NCBI RefSeq assembly: GCF_003946115.1
Contig: NZ_RHOH01000002.1
Span: 434,001 to 498,000, forward strand
From: Lacticaseibacillus daqingensis
GTDB taxonomy: Bacteria > Bacillota > Bacilli > Lactobacillales > Lactobacillaceae
Direction: 5' to 3'
DNA length: 64,000 nt
Shown: positions 8,486 through 18,318 of the stretch, piece after piece
Position numbering within the stretch: position 1 is the first letter of the stretch
How the letters are laid out: each line of letters opens with the position of its first letter
Position numbers and translations under genes: made by a program
The notes under the pieces: model-generated
What the model saw: the letters and a program-made list of their open reading frames with translations, nothing else
The model's database searches: none
Told to the model about the DNA's origin: nothing

Positions 8486-9901
8486 GTGGTAACGCGTACA
8501 TCCTGTACCAGCATTCTGATCGGCAAGGCGGCCAGCGCCGATGGCAGTGTGATGATTGGCCGCAACGAAGACAGCAAGGCCGCGTGGCCCAAGCACGTGG
8601 TGGTGCGGCCAGCGCGCACCAGTGACACGCCGGAGACGTTCACGTCCAAGGCCAACCGCTTCACCCTGCCGCTGCCTGCGCACGCGCTGAAGTACACGGC
8701 CACGCCTGAATGGACCGACCAGTACGGGTTATTTGAGGAGGCCGGGATCAACTCGGCCGGCGTGGCGATGAGCGCTACCGAAAGTGCCTACGCCAACGCC
8801 CGCGTTCAAGGGGCTGACCCGTTTCTGGAAGACACCGGCATCCTCGAAGAGGCGATGGTGACCGTGGTGCTCCCCTACATTCGTTCGGCGCAAGAAGGCG
8901 TGCGCCGCTTGGGCCGCATCGTGGAAACGCAAGGCACCGGCGAAGCCAACGGGGTGCTCTTTGCCGACCACGACGAGGCCTGGTACATGGAGATCGCGAC
9001 CGGGCACCACTGGGTGGCCCAGCGCATCCCGGACGACTGTTACGCGGTGGTCGCCAACCAGCTCGCCATTCAGCGCGTGCTCCCCGACTCCCCCGACTTC
9101 ATGTACTGCCCGGACCTGTTTGACTTTGCGGTGCAGCACCACTTGTGGGAACGCGGCACGACCTTCAACTTCCGCAACATTTTTGGCACGCATGGGGCCT
9201 TCGATCACACGTACAACACCCCACGCGTGTGGGACGCCCAGCGCCGCCTCACCCCGTCGCGGCCGAGTACGCCGACCGATGACAATCTGCCGTTTTGCCT
9301 GCAGGCGGACCGGCCGCTGTTCGTGGAGGACGCGTTCGAGATCTTGAGCGCGCACTTTGAGGAAACCGAGTACGACCCAGCAGACAAAACCGCGCCGCAG
9401 AATCACCGCTTCCGGCCGATCAGCCTCGCACGGACGCAGGAGGCCCACGTCCTCCAACTGCGCCAAGCGCTGCCTTATGAAATCGCAGACCTGCACTGGA
9501 CTGCGATGGGCGTGGCGGCGCAAAGCCAGTTCGTGCCGTTCTTTGCCGGGACCACCACGACCCCAGTCGACTACCAGCGCGGGGCGCTGCCGCCGAGTCT
9601 GGATTCGGCGTACTGGCAGTACAAGCTCGCCAGCGTTTTGATGGACGCGCACTTCCGCTTTTTCCAAAGCGCGCTGAACGCCACGCAAACCGCGACGCAG
9701 GCCAAACTGCTGGCCAACATTGCGGCGACCGATGCGACCAGTCGCACCACCGTCGCTGCCGACTTGGCCGCCCTCGCCACCAGTGCCACCACGGCGAACG
9801 CGACGATCGCCAAAACCGCCTGGCAGGCGTTCACGATGCAGCTGCTGGCGCAGTCGACGGACCTGAGCCCGCTCAACTTCACCACGGACCCGAACCTATG
9901 A
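8486..9901 (+). CDS. pepD: C69 family dipeptidase
   Basis: An N-terminal-nucleophile dipeptidase (peptidase family C69, lactobacillus PepD type) that splits dipeptides in the cytoplasm. The 471-residue length fits. The nucleophile is Cys6 in TSCTSILIG, near the N-terminus as required, and the family stretch SVMIGRNEDS follows (about 20-29). An alanine- and threonine-rich helical tail closes the protein. GTG start at 8486 with AAGGAGG. Its stop overlaps the next gene by ATGA. Confidence 0.92.
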   Translation: MVTRTSCTSILIGKAASADGSVMIGRNEDSKAAWPKHVVVRPARTSDTPETFTSKANRFTLPLPAHALKYTATPEWTDQYGLFEEAGINSAGVAMSATESAYANARVQGADPFLEDTGILEEAMVTVVLPYIRSAQEGVRRLGRIVETQGTGEANGVLFADHDEAWYMEIATGHHWVAQRIPDDCYAVVANQLAIQRVLPDSPDFMYCPDLFDFAVQHHLWERGTTFNFRNIFGTHGAFDHTYNTPRVWDAQRRLTPSRPSTPTDDNLPFCLQADRPLFVEDAFEILSAHFEETEYDPADKTAPQNHRFRPISLARTQEAHVLQLRQALPYEIADLHWTAMGVAAQSQFVPFFAGTTTTPVDYQRGALPPSLDSAYWQYKLASVLMDAHFRFFQSALNATQTATQAKLLANIAATDATSRTTVAADLAALATSATTANATIAKTAWQAFTMQLLAQSTDLSPLNFTTDPNL

Positions 9902-10242
9902 AAGACGCTGAGATGACAATTGAGCTGGAAGGGTTCGCGGTTTACCCCGATCAAATCGCCAAAGCGCACGAGTGGATGGCCTTTTTGCGGACCAATCAGG
10001 CCGCCGTCGATCGCACGCTCGGCCCCGAGCACCTGCAGTCGGAGTCGCTTTTCTCCGCCACCATCGGCGGGCGCTTCTACCTGTTCTGGTACTCGGAGCA
10101 GACGGCCCCGGGGCAGAACGTGGCGGCCAGCACCGACCCCATCGATGTGCAGCACGTCGCCTACTGGCAGGCCTGCATCGATGAAAGTGTGCCGCCGCTG
10201 CAGTTTACGCTGGAGAATCACTTCACGCCCCCAATCGACTGA
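9898..10242 (+). CDS. DUF6176 family protein
   Basis: A 114-residue protein with the look of DUF6176: a short beta strand, a helix containing HEWMAFLRTNQ, then GGRFYLFWYSE and a C-terminal region ending ENHFTP. It overlaps the dipeptidase stop by four bases and ends at a strong terminator, so the two are co-transcribed. No biochemical role is known to me. A second in-frame ATG five codons later is possible. Confidence 0.7.
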   Translation: MKDAEMTIELEGFAVYPDQIAKAHEWMAFLRTNQAAVDRTLGPEHLQSESLFSATIGGRFYLFWYSEQTAPGQNVAASTDPIDVQHVAYWQACIDESVPPLQFTLENHFTPPID

Positions 10243-10287
10243 AAAACCGCGCCTGTGCCCCTTTTGGAGGGACGCAGGCGCGGTTTT
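10243..10287. terminator. Bidirectional terminator after the pepD operon
   Basis: A 13-bp perfect stem (AAAACCGCGCCTG at 10243-10255 with its complement at 10275-10287). It separates the plus-strand dipeptidase operon from the convergent nif3 gene. Confidence 0.9.
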
Positions 10288-10297
10288 GCGTGATGGG

Positions 10298-11092
10298 CTA
10301 CATAAACGTAAACGGATCGGTGTTCAGCGTGGACGCGATGACCTGGACCGGCCAGTCGAGCGCCGTCGCCCACTGGATCAGCAGGCTGCGCACCCCGTTT
10401 TTCATGATGGCTTCGATGTGATGGCCGGGATCGATGACGGGCATGTCATGCGCCAGCATATCGTGGCCGGTGTGGTAGTAGACGTCACCGGTCACGTACA
10501 CATCCGCCCCAGCCGCCTGCGCCTCGCGGTAAAACTTGCCCCCGTCGCCGCCGAGAATAGCGACGCGCTGCACAGGCCGAGTCAGGTCGGCACTGATCAC
10601 CCGCAGGCCGCGAACGTGGTAGGCGCTTTTGACCTGTTGCACAAAGCGGTCCAGCGGCATGGCCGCCGGCAAACGCCCGATGCGGCCCATGTTGGCCTCA
10701 TCCCCACTGGCGATGAACGGTTGCACGTCACTCAGGTCAAGGGCGGCGGCCAACCAGTCGTTCATGCCCCCGTTAGCCCGGTCGAGGTTGGTGTGTGCGG
10801 CGTACACGAGAATCCCAGCCGCCGCCAAGCGGCCATACATCCGGTTTTGCGGGTCCGCGTAGTTAAGGTTCGCCACGGGCCGGAACACCGCGGGATGATG
10901 CGCGAAGATCATGTCGGCGTTCAGCCGGATCGCCTCTTCAACCACCTCGGGGCGCACGTCCAGCGTCACCAGCACCGTGTGCACGGGCTGGCTGGCCGAA
11001 CCAAGCTGGATGCCGACAGGGTCGCCCGGCACGGCAAGACTTGGTGGGGCGAATGTTTCAAAGCGGTCGATGATCGTTTGGCCTGTCAGCAT
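10298..11092 (-). CDS. Nif3-like dinuclear metal-centre protein (YqfO type)
   Basis: A 264-residue Nif3/YqfO family protein; these form hexamers with a two-metal site of uncertain enzymatic role. Visible metal-binding stretches are FAHHP (His65-His66), YAAHTNLD near residue 100 and the C-terminal DPGHHIE. It lacks the central insert seen in some firmicute members. GAGGAGG precedes the ATG. It directly follows trmK, the same order as yqfN-yqfO in Bacillus. Confidence 0.9.
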   Translation of the reverse strand: MLTGQTIIDRFETFAPPSLAVPGDPVGIQLGSASQPVHTVLVTLDVRPEVVEEAIRLNADMIFAHHPAVFRPVANLNYADPQNRMYGRLAAAGILVYAAHTNLDRANGGMNDWLAAALDLSDVQPFIASGDEANMGRIGRLPAAMPLDRFVQQVKSAYHVRGLRVISADLTRPVQRVAILGGDGGKFYREAQAAGADVYVTGDVYYHTGHDMLAHDMPVIDPGHHIEAIMKNGVRSLLIQWATALDWPVQVIASTLNTDPFTFM

Positions 11093-11111
11093 AGCAATTC
11101 CTCCTCAAGGG

Positions 11112-11813
11112 TCACTCTGCGGTGCGCTCCGTTTGAAACAGCGCGAGGCGGCGCTGTTCATCGGCCACCTTGGTTGCGGGCACGGCTTGCGCGTTGGCCA
11201 AGCCCTTGAGCACCGCCGCCGTTTTGTCGATGCGCTTGTCGAGCTCGGTCAAAAACAGGGGGCTACGCTTCTGCCGTAACACGGGGCCGAGAATCAGGTC
11301 GGCCTCGGTGTACGGCACCTCCGGCTTGGTCTGGCCCGCCACGATGATCGGGTAAACGTGACCCTGCTCTTCGACCAAATCCTCGTCCAGGATCCCGAAC
11401 TCGTGCTTGGCGAGCCAAGTGCGCACGGCTTCATCGTCGCGGTTGGGCGCCAGCACCAGGGTCTCTGTGCCATCCAAGTAACTGAGCCCGGCGGTGAGGA
11501 TGTCTTGGATCAACAGGCCCCCCATTCCGGCGATGAAAATCGTGTCGATGCCATCTTCCGGCCGAATGCCGGCCAAGCCATCGGCCAGGCGGACATCGAT
11601 CACCGTACTGAGGCCGTTATCGGCCACGTTGGCGGTCGCAATGGCCACCGGCCCCGCGCCGACATCGCTGGCGATCGCAAAGTCGATCAGGCCATCTTTG
11701 GCGAGCTGAATGGGAATGTACGCGTGGTCAGTGCCGATGTCGGCGATGCGGCGGCCGTCCCCCAAGAAGTTGGCGATGTGTTGCAGGCGCTGGGACAAGT
11801 GAAATTTTTCCAT
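11112..11813 (-). CDS. trmK: tRNA (adenine-22-N1)-methyltransferase
   Basis: SAM-dependent methyltransferase that makes m1A22 in tRNA. The 233-residue protein begins with the family sequence LSQRL and has motif I ADIGTDHAYIPIQLA (about 24-38), IFIAGMGGLLI and LVLAPNRDDEAVRTWL, followed by a helical C-terminal arm. It lies downstream of rpoD, separated by a terminator, and immediately upstream of the Nif3-like gene. A possible -10 (TATACT, 11849-11854) lies 35 bases before the start, so it may have its own promoter. Confidence 0.9.
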   Translation of the reverse strand: MEKFHLSQRLQHIANFLGDGRRIADIGTDHAYIPIQLAKDGLIDFAIASDVGAGPVAIATANVADNGLSTVIDVRLADGLAGIRPEDGIDTIFIAGMGGLLIQDILTAGLSYLDGTETLVLAPNRDDEAVRTWLAKHEFGILDEDLVEEQGHVYPIIVAGQTKPEVPYTEADLILGPVLRQKRSPLFLTELDKRIDKTAAVLKGLANAQAVPATKVADEQRRLALFQTERTAE

Positions 11814-11925
11814 GAAAGTGTGGACTCCTCATCTGTTTTGCTGATTCAAGTATACACGACTCGGCCTGATGACGGACAGCCATTCCGGGAAAACTTCCGA
11901 ATTAGCGACGTGCGGGCACGGCGAT

Positions 11926-11953
11926 CAAAAAAGCCACCCGGTTGGGGGTGGCT
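11926..11953 (-). terminator. Terminator after rpoD
   Basis: An 8-bp perfect stem (11932-11939 with 11946-11953), then six T on the minus strand. It lies directly after the rpoD stop and ends the dnaG-rpoD transcript. Confidence 0.88.
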
Positions 11954-11960
11954 GTCGGTG

Positions 11961-13064
11961 CTATTCGAGGAAGTCCTTGAGTTGCTTGGAGCGGCTTGGG
12001 TGGCGCAGCTTCCGCAGGGCCTTGGCCTCGATCTGGCGGATCCGTTCGCGGGTGACCCCGAACACCTTGCCGACTTCTTCCAGGGTGCGGGTGCGGCCGT
12101 CATCCAGGCCGAAGCGCAGGCGCAACACGTTTTCCTCCCGGTCCGTCAGGGTGTCCAGCACGGATTCGAGCTGTTCCTTGAGCAGTTCGTAACTCGCGTG
12201 GTCCTCTGGACTCGTGGCGTCTTGGTCTTCGATGAAGTCGCCCAGATGGGAGTCGTCCTCTTCCCCGATCGGGGTTTCAAGCGACACGGGTTCTTGCGCG
12301 ATCTTCAGGATCTCGCGGACCTTCTCGGTTGGCATGTCCATCTCGGCCCCGATTTCCTCTGGCGTTGGTTCGCGCCCGAGGTCCTGAAGCAGCTGCCGCT
12401 GAATGCGGATCAGCTTGTTGATGGTTTCGACCATGTGGACCGGGATCCGAATGGTGCGGGCCTGGTCGGCGATCGCACGGGTGATGGCCTGCCGGATCCA
12501 CCAAGTGGCGTAGGTGGAGAACTTGAAACCCTTGCGGTAGTCGAACTTCTCGACGGCCTTCATCAGCCCCATGTTCCCTTCCTGGATCAGATCCAGGAAC
12601 TGCATGCCGCGCCCGACATAGCGCTTGGCGATGGACACCACCAGGCGCAAGTTGGCTTCGGCCAGCCGCTGCTTGGCTTCTTGGTCCCCTTGCTCGATCT
12701 TAAGCGCCAAGGCGACTTCCTCGTCGGCGGTCAGCAGGGAGACGCGGCCAATTTCCTTGAGGTACATCCGTACCGGATCATTGATCTTGATGCCGCTTGG
12801 CGCGGACATGTCGGACAGTTCCTTCTTGGAGATCTTCTTTTCTTTTTTCAGACTGCGTTCGGAAGGATCACCGTTGGCATCGACGATGGAGATGCCGTTG
12901 TCCTCAAGGGTTTGCATCAGCTCATCAACGGCGGCGCTTTTCAACTCAAATGGCTTGACGATGGCGCTCACCAGCGCCTCGTTGGTGATTTGCTTTTTCG
13001 CTTTGTAGTCCTTAATGATCTGGTTAACTGCTGCCGAATACTTCTTGTTGGTCTCTTCAGCCAT
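11961..13064 (-). CDS. rpoD: Primary RNA polymerase sigma factor (sigma-A/70)
   Basis: Housekeeping sigma factor that directs RNA polymerase to -35/-10 promoters. The 367-residue length fits firmicute sigma-A. Region 1.2 begins at [11 protein letters not shown]; region 2 has [19 protein letters not shown] and IRIPVHMVE; the region 4.2 helix-turn-helix [19 protein letters not shown] is near the C-terminus. The ATG at 13064 has AAGGAGG. It follows dnaG by 42 bases, the classic dnaG-rpoD pair. Confidence 0.97.
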   Translation of the reverse strand: MAEETNKKYSAAVNQIIKDYKAKKQITNEALVSAIVKPFELKSAAVDELMQTLEDNGISIVDANGDPSERSLKKEKKISKKELSDMSAPSGIKINDPVRMYLKEIGRVSLLTADEEVALALKIEQGDQEAKQRLAEANLRLVVSIAKRYVGRGMQFLDLIQEGNMGLMKAVEKFDYRKGFKFSTYATWWIRQAITRAIADQARTIRIPVHMVETINKLIRIQRQLLQDLGREPTPEEIGAEMDMPTEKVREILKIAQEPVSLETPIGEEDDSHLGDFIEDQDATSPEDHASYELLKEQLESVLDTLTDREENVLRLRFGLDDGRTRTLEEVGKVFGVTRERIRQIEAKALRKLRHPSRSKQLKDFLE

Positions 13065-13106
13065 TAAAGTTCCTCCTTGGGTCTGCGCCACATGGGCGCC
13101 TGAGCA

Positions 13107-14939
13107 TTATTGGGTGGTCTTGATCTGACGCATCAGGGTAAAATACTGCATCGTCAACTTTCTGACGGCCTCGGTATCCCCGAGTTGCTGGGCCTGGCTC
13201 AGCTGTTGCTTGATGGCGTCCAGTGAGGTCACTGTGCTTTCCTCCTGCGCACGCGCGATGAGGTCGTCGACGGCCTCATCCGGGCCATCCGGTAGCGGCG
13301 CAAATTCGATGCCTGCCACCAGCGGCATGAGCGCCGCGTCCAGGGTGTCCATGAAGCCCGCAACATCGGGCGCCGGCGCCGTCTTGGCGTAGCCGAGCCA
13401 AGCATCGTACAGCGCTTGGTAGTGGGCCGTTGGAAAGTGAAAGTCTTGTGTGTGTAGCCGGCGTGCCACGTTGGGGTCGTGCCAGGCCAGCTGTAGGAGC
13501 TGGCGCTGGGCCTTTTCGTAGCGGTTGTAGTGCACCGCTTCAACCGGTGGGGCCGTCGGGTCGCCACCGTACGCCTCAGGTTCTGGTTCCGGTGGCGGTG
13601 GGCCAAAGTCACCCGCCGCGGCCTGCATCGGCGCAGTGGGCCGCACGTTTTGCAGCGACTGGCTCAGTGCGGTGGTTGGGACGCCGGTCAGCCCACTGAT
13701 CTGGTTCAGGTACACGGCCTGGGCCACCGGATCGGGGTCGCTGGCAACGGCCTTGAGGGCCGTATCAATGTAAGCCAGCTTCTCCTGATCGGCAGTCATG
13801 TCGCGGTCGGCGGCGAGGTAGCTCAGCCGAAAGCCGATCGGCGTTAGCGTGTGCGTCAGCTGCTTGACAAAGGCGTCCGCCCCGCGGGCTTGAATGAACT
13901 CGTCGGGGTCCTGCCCGTCCGGCAACACGACCACACCGACGGTCAACTTCGGGTGGTTTTGCACCAAAGACAGGGCGCGGTCGGCCGCGTGCTGCCCAGG
14001 CGCATCGCCATCATAACAGATGGTCAGGCGCTTAGTGTGGTGCGCGATGAGGCTCACTTGATCCTGGGTTAGGCTCGTGCCCATCGAGGCAATCCCGGTT
14101 TTGACCCCGGCCTGATAGGCTGCAATCACATCCATGAACCCCTCGAAAAGCGTGGCCCCACCGCCCCCCTTGAACTCGCCCTTCGCCTCATCCAGGTTGA
14201 ACAGCACGTCACGTTTGTTGAACAGCTCGGTTTCGGGGCTGTTCAGGTACTTCGCCTGCTGGCCGTCCTTGCTCAGCACTCGCCCGGAAAAGCCGATGAC
14301 CGCGCCATAAGCGTCCTTCAGCGGAAACATCACGCGATCGACGAAACGGTCGTACAGATGGCCCTGATCGTCTTCGACGAACAGGCCGGTGGCGCGCTGC
14401 TCATCGTAATCGACGGCCTTGCTATCCAAAAACTTTTTGAGGATCGTGCGGTCCTTGGGCAGGTAGCCGATCTCAAAGTGCGCGATAGTTTCGTCACTCA
14501 GCCCGCGGCCGGTCAGGTAGGCTAACGCCGCCTCCCCGCCTGCGGTGTTCACCAGCACGTGGTGACACAGGTCCGTGACCAGTCGCAAAATTTCCTTCTG
14601 CCGGGTGACTGCGGCGCTTTCCTGCGGGCGGTCACTGGTGATGGTCACGCCTAGCGGCACGTTGGCGAACTCGGCGACTTTAGCGACCGCTTCCGGAAAC
14701 GTCAGCTTGTCGTAGTCCATCACGAATTTGAAGACATTGCCCCCGCGCCCACACGAGAAGCACTGAAAGATCTGCTTGCTCTCGTTGACAGAGAAACTTG
14801 GGGTATTCTCAGAGTGGAACGGACAGATGCCAAACAGGTTTTGACCTTGCTTGTGAAGCGCGACGTACTGACCGATGTAATCGGCGATGTTGACGGTGTT
14901 GCGCACCGTATCGATAGTTTCATTCGGGATCATTGCCAT
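13107..14939 (-). CDS. dnaG: DNA primase
   Basis: Makes RNA primers at the replication fork. The 610-residue protein has an N-terminal zinc-binding region (CPFHSENTPSF and CFSCGRGG), the catalytic core with a TOPRIM stretch FEGFMDVIAAYQAGV, and a divergent C-terminal helicase-binding region rich in Pro and Glu. I chose the ATG at 14939; another ATG lies two codons later. Upstream are a strong promoter and a terminator-like hairpin inside the leader (see 14972-15070). Confidence 0.96.
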   Translation of the reverse strand: MAMIPNETIDTVRNTVNIADYIGQYVALHKQGQNLFGICPFHSENTPSFSVNESKQIFQCFSCGRGGNVFKFVMDYDKLTFPEAVAKVAEFANVPLGVTITSDRPQESAAVTRQKEILRLVTDLCHHVLVNTAGGEAALAYLTGRGLSDETIAHFEIGYLPKDRTILKKFLDSKAVDYDEQRATGLFVEDDQGHLYDRFVDRVMFPLKDAYGAVIGFSGRVLSKDGQQAKYLNSPETELFNKRDVLFNLDEAKGEFKGGGGATLFEGFMDVIAAYQAGVKTGIASMGTSLTQDQVSLIAHHTKRLTICYDGDAPGQHAADRALSLVQNHPKLTVGVVVLPDGQDPDEFIQARGADAFVKQLTHTLTPIGFRLSYLAADRDMTADQEKLAYIDTALKAVASDPDPVAQAVYLNQISGLTGVPTTALSQSLQNVRPTAPMQAAAGDFGPPPPEPEPEAYGGDPTAPPVEAVHYNRYEKAQRQLLQLAWHDPNVARRLHTQDFHFPTAHYQALYDAWLGYAKTAPAPDVAGFMDTLDAALMPLVAGIEFAPLPDGPDEAVDDLIARAQEESTVTSLDAIKQQLSQAQQLGDTEAVRKLTMQYFTLMRQIKTTQ

Positions 14940-14971
14940 GTGCGCCACCCCCAATTCGTCGTGATAGCGGT

Positions 14972-15004
14972 AAAAAGTCGCACTCCACGATCGAAATGCG
15001 ACTT
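14972..15004 (-). terminator. Terminator-like hairpin between glyS/dnaG promoter and dnaG
   Basis: An 8-bp perfect stem (14975-14982 with 14997-15004), 14-base loop, then five T on the minus strand. It lies downstream of the dnaG promoter at 15043-15070, so it could end glyS transcripts and also attenuate dnaG-rpoD transcripts. Confidence 0.7.
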
Positions 15005-15042
15005 CTGGTGTGTTGAATTTACCGCAGACTAATACAAGCTAT

Positions 15043-15070
15043 ATTATACCCCCTGAACGACGGATGTCAA
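15043..15070 (-). promoter_or_regulatory. dnaG-rpoD promoter
   Basis: Perfect consensus hexamers on the minus strand: TTGACA (15065-15070) and TATAAT (15043-15048), 16-base spacer. Transcription should start near 15036, about 97 bases before dnaG. Confidence 0.85.
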
Positions 15071-15083
15071 ACCGTGGGCTTGC

Positions 15084-17153
15084 TTACTTCACGATCACCG
15101 CGGTGACATCCCCGAACTGGTGAATCAATGCTGCCAGTCCGGTCAGCTCGGCCAAGCGGTTCGTCCGGACAGCGGGATCCTCTGCCATGATCATGGTTTC
15201 GGTGAAGTAGTCGGTGATCACCGGCGTCAGGGCGCGCAAGGCCTGATAGTTGGCCTCGTTCGGCTGCGGACCATAGCCGGCCTTGGTGGCGCTGACGGCG
15301 TCGTGCAACGCCTTTTCGGTACTGTTTTCAAAGCGGTCGACCACAACGGCTTCGTGACTCGGCTGCTTATCGGCAATGCGCACCACGCGCCCGAGGGCTT
15401 CCATCACGACCTTGAAGTCCGCATCGTCAACGTGTTTGCTCAGCACCGCGGCGGCATCGATCATGGCGGTCACGTCCACCGTGTGGCTACCGCTGACGGC
15501 ATCCAGGATGTCATGGCGAATGGTTTCACTCGACAGGTACTGGGCCACGCGGTCACGCATGAAGTCGGCGACTGCCGCCAGATTGTGCGCGTAGTCCAGG
15601 CCGCTGAGCTGATCGTTGGCGGTCAGGCCGGCGATCACGGCATTTTGCACGGCGGTCATGTCAAAGGCCCAGTGGTTCGCGGCCACCATCCGGACGATGC
15701 CAAAAGCCTGCCGGCGCAGCGCGTACGGGTCGTTGGAGCCGCTTGGGACCAGATCAACGGCAAAGAAGCTCATCAGCGAGTCCAGCTTGTCAGCGATCGC
15801 CAGAAGCGTCCCGACCACACTGGTCGGCAGCGCCCCATCGGCACTGATCGGCTGGTAATGTTCCTTGATTGCCAGTGCCACCGCCGGATCCTCACCGGCC
15901 AGCGTCGCATAAACCTGGCCCATCACCCCTTGCAGCTCGGCGAACTCACCCACCATGGCGGTCACAAGGTCGAACTTGTAAATCGCGGCAGCGCGCAACA
16001 GGTGCGCCTTGGCCGCACCATCGAGGCCGACTTGATCCGCCAGAATCCCGGCGATCGTCTGCACCCGGGCCATCTTGGCCGCCATTGAGCCGATCTTGTC
16101 GTGGAAGCTGACAGTTTGCAGGCGCGCCACATAATCCGCGATGGTTTTCTTCTGGTCTTCCGCGTAGAAGAACGCTGCGTCCTCAAGCCGTGCGTTCAGC
16201 ACCTTGACGTTCCCCGCGATCACATTGTCGAGGTAGTCTCGGTTCCCGTTGCGCACGCCGATAAAGGCGTTGACCATCTTGCCGGTGCGATCGCGCGCGT
16301 AGAAGTAGCGCTGGTTGTCCTTCATGGAAGTGATCAGCACGGCTTCTGGAATCGCGAGGTATTTCTCATCGAAGTGGCCGGCAAAAGCAGTTGGCCATTC
16401 AACCAAGTTGGTGACCTCTTCCAGCAGGTCGGCATCGAGGTCGATGGTCCAGTCGTTTGCCTGCCCGATCGCATCGATCTGGCTAGCGATCAGCGCCTTA
16501 CGCTCGGCCGGGTCCACCAGCACCTTTTGGGTGCGCAGAGCGTCAACGTAATCGGTCGCAGTGGCGAGGTCAACGGCCTGGCCCAAGAAACGATGGCCTT
16601 CCGTGCGCCGGCCAGCCACCACGTCCAGCAGTTGCATCGGGATCACCTGGTCGTCCAGCAGGGACACCAGCCAGTGAATCGGGCGAATGTATTCAAAACT
16701 GTTGGCGCCCCAGTGCATCCGGGTCGGGAAGGTCAGACTCTTGATCACATCAATCAGGCCGGGCAGGATCTCAGCTGCCGCCTTGCCGGTGATCGCCTTG
16801 TGCAGGTAGACGTATTCAACGCCCTTCAGTTCCTTGAAGGTGATGTCGTCAACGGTCATCCCCTGGCCGCGGGTGAACCCGATGGCGGCCTTGCTCCAGT
16901 TCCCCTCAGCGTCCTGCGCGATTTTCTTGGCGGGGCCCTTGACGTCCTCTTCGACGTCGGCCTGCTTCTCGGCAAGCTCGGTGATCAACAGCGTCAGCCG
17001 CCGTGGTGTCGCATAGGTCCTGATCGCCCCAAACGCGAGGTGGTTCTCGTTCAGGTAGCGGGTCGCCTTTTGGGCAAACTGATTCAGGCTCGGTGTGACG
17101 ACGTGGGCCGGCATGTCTTCCAGGCCGATCTCAAGTAAGTAGTTGTGTGCCAT
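15084..17153 (-). CDS. glyS: Glycyl-tRNA synthetase beta subunit
   Basis: Beta chain of the alpha2-beta2 bacterial glycyl-tRNA synthetase, binding and positioning tRNA-Gly. The 689-residue protein has the family N-terminus (LLEIGLEDMPAHVVTPSL) and the long helical tRNA-binding body ending near the C-terminus in anticodon-binding-like sequence. Its ATG overlaps the glyQ stop by one base (TAATG), so the two subunits are made from one message under the T-box upstream of glyQ. Confidence 0.97.
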   Translation of the reverse strand: MAHNYLLEIGLEDMPAHVVTPSLNQFAQKATRYLNENHLAFGAIRTYATPRRLTLLITELAEKQADVEEDVKGPAKKIAQDAEGNWSKAAIGFTRGQGMTVDDITFKELKGVEYVYLHKAITGKAAAEILPGLIDVIKSLTFPTRMHWGANSFEYIRPIHWLVSLLDDQVIPMQLLDVVAGRRTEGHRFLGQAVDLATATDYVDALRTQKVLVDPAERKALIASQIDAIGQANDWTIDLDADLLEEVTNLVEWPTAFAGHFDEKYLAIPEAVLITSMKDNQRYFYARDRTGKMVNAFIGVRNGNRDYLDNVIAGNVKVLNARLEDAAFFYAEDQKKTIADYVARLQTVSFHDKIGSMAAKMARVQTIAGILADQVGLDGAAKAHLLRAAAIYKFDLVTAMVGEFAELQGVMGQVYATLAGEDPAVALAIKEHYQPISADGALPTSVVGTLLAIADKLDSLMSFFAVDLVPSGSNDPYALRRQAFGIVRMVAANHWAFDMTAVQNAVIAGLTANDQLSGLDYAHNLAAVADFMRDRVAQYLSSETIRHDILDAVSGSHTVDVTAMIDAAAVLSKHVDDADFKVVMEALGRVVRIADKQPSHEAVVVDRFENSTEKALHDAVSATKAGYGPQPNEANYQALRALTPVITDYFTETMIMAEDPAVRTNRLAELTGLAALIHQFGDVTAVIVK

Positions 17154-18055
17154 TATGCTTCCACCTCCGATTGCTGGTGCTTCAACAGCGGGAACCCAAG
17201 TTTCTTTCGCTCATCAACGAACGCACGGGCAACTTTGTGCGCCATTTTACGAATGCGGTTCATGTATCCTGCCCGTTCAGTGACAGAGACGACCCCACGC
17301 GCATCCAGCAGGTTGAAGGTGTGGCTGCACTTGAGGATGTAGTCGTAGGCGGGGTGCACCAGCCCAAGGTCCATCAGGCGCCAGGCTTCCTTTTCATAGT
17401 CGTCAAAGAAACGTAACAACATGGCCTGATCGCTTTCCTCGAATGAGTACTTGCTGTGCTCGTACTCCGGTTCCTTGAAGATGTCGCCGTACAGGACGCC
17501 ATCGCCCCATTCGAGATCAAAAACGTTGTTGACGTCTTGGATATAAGACGCCAGTCGTTCCACCCCGTAGGTGATCTCGCTGGTCACCGGTGAAACTTCT
17601 AGGCCACCGACCACTTGGAAGTACGTGAACTGGGTGACTTCCATGCCGTCAAGCCAGACTTCCCAACCAACCCCGGCGCAACCCATCGATGGGTTTTCCC
17701 AGTTGTCTTCCACGAAGCGGATATCGTGTTCCAGCGGTTCGATGCCCAGTGCGCGCAGCGAATCCAAATAATAGGTTTGAATCTCCTTGGGGCTGGGCTT
17801 CATCACCACCTGAAACTGGTGGTGTTGGTACAGGCGGTTCGGGTTTTCCCCGTAACGCCCGTCGGCTGGCCGCCGGGATGGTTCCACGTAAGCGGCCGCC
17901 CACGGCTCTGGGCCGATGGCGCGCAGGAAGGTGTAGGGGCTCATCGTGCCCGCCCCTTTTTCCGTATCGTACGACTGCATCAGCATGCAGCCCTTCTCCG
18001 CCCAGAAGTTCTGGAGGGTCTGGATCATCTTCTGGACGCTCATTTTCTTCGTCAT
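17153..18055 (-). CDS. glyQ: Glycyl-tRNA synthetase alpha subunit
   Basis: Catalytic alpha subunit that activates glycine. The 300-residue protein shows [40 protein letters not shown] and [17 protein letters not shown], all hallmarks of this class II synthetase. AAGGAGAAC precedes the ATG at 18055. Expression is set by the T-box leader and promoter at 18086-18318. The genes next to the promoter (fic and others) are accessory, although in many lactobacilli recO precedes glyQ. Confidence 0.97.
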   Translation of the reverse strand: MTKKMSVQKMIQTLQNFWAEKGCMLMQSYDTEKGAGTMSPYTFLRAIGPEPWAAAYVEPSRRPADGRYGENPNRLYQHHQFQVVMKPSPKEIQTYYLDSLRALGIEPLEHDIRFVEDNWENPSMGCAGVGWEVWLDGMEVTQFTYFQVVGGLEVSPVTSEITYGVERLASYIQDVNNVFDLEWGDGVLYGDIFKEPEYEHSKYSFEESDQAMLLRFFDDYEKEAWRLMDLGLVHPAYDYILKCSHTFNLLDARGVVSVTERAGYMNRIRKMAHKVARAFVDERKKLGFPLLKHQQSEVEA

Positions 18056-18085
18056 TGATGTTCTCCTTTTTATCTCAGTGACAAC

Positions 18086-18284
18086 AAAAAGGCGCCACTA
18101 TGCCAAAAAATCTGACATAGGGACGCCAGCGGCGCGGTTCCACCCTACTTCAAGGCGCGTGCCTTGCACTTAGTTGGTTGGCTCGAAAACGCCAGTCGCG
18201 TTGGGGTGGCAAGGCTTGCACTGGCCCTTGCTCGCTGAACACCCGCTTCAACGCGGCTCTTTTTCTCATCACCGATTGATATTA
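18086..18284 (-). promoter_or_regulatory. T-box riboswitch leader of glyQS (glycine)
   Basis: The minus strand contains the T-box core GGGTGGAACCGC (about 18134-18146), followed by an intrinsic terminator with arms at 18091-18104 and 18114-18127 and a T-run at 18086-18090. Upstream is a Stem I region with GATGAGAAAAAGAG near its base and a GGC triplet in CGACTGGCGTTTT that fits a glycine specifier codon. The terminator's 5' arm overlaps the region needed for the antiterminator. Uncharged tRNA-Gly should switch the operon on. Seen: core, terminator, promoter. Inferred: which GGC is the specifier. Confidence 0.9.
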
Positions 18285-18290
18285 CCTATT

Positions 18291-18318
18291 AGTATAGCAC
18301 CCCGAGGCGGCGCGTCAA
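18291..18318 (-). promoter_or_regulatory. glyQS promoter
   Basis: Minus-strand TTGACG (18313-18318), 16-base spacer, extended -10 TGC-TATACT (18291-18299). The predicted start near 18284 gives a leader of about 230 bases containing the T-box. Confidence 0.8.

Noticed and set aside
11358..13067. 569-residue plus-strand open frame opposite rpoD and trmK
   Set aside because: It is the antisense shadow of high-GC genes, crosses two conserved genes and a terminator, and has no ribosome site or family motif.
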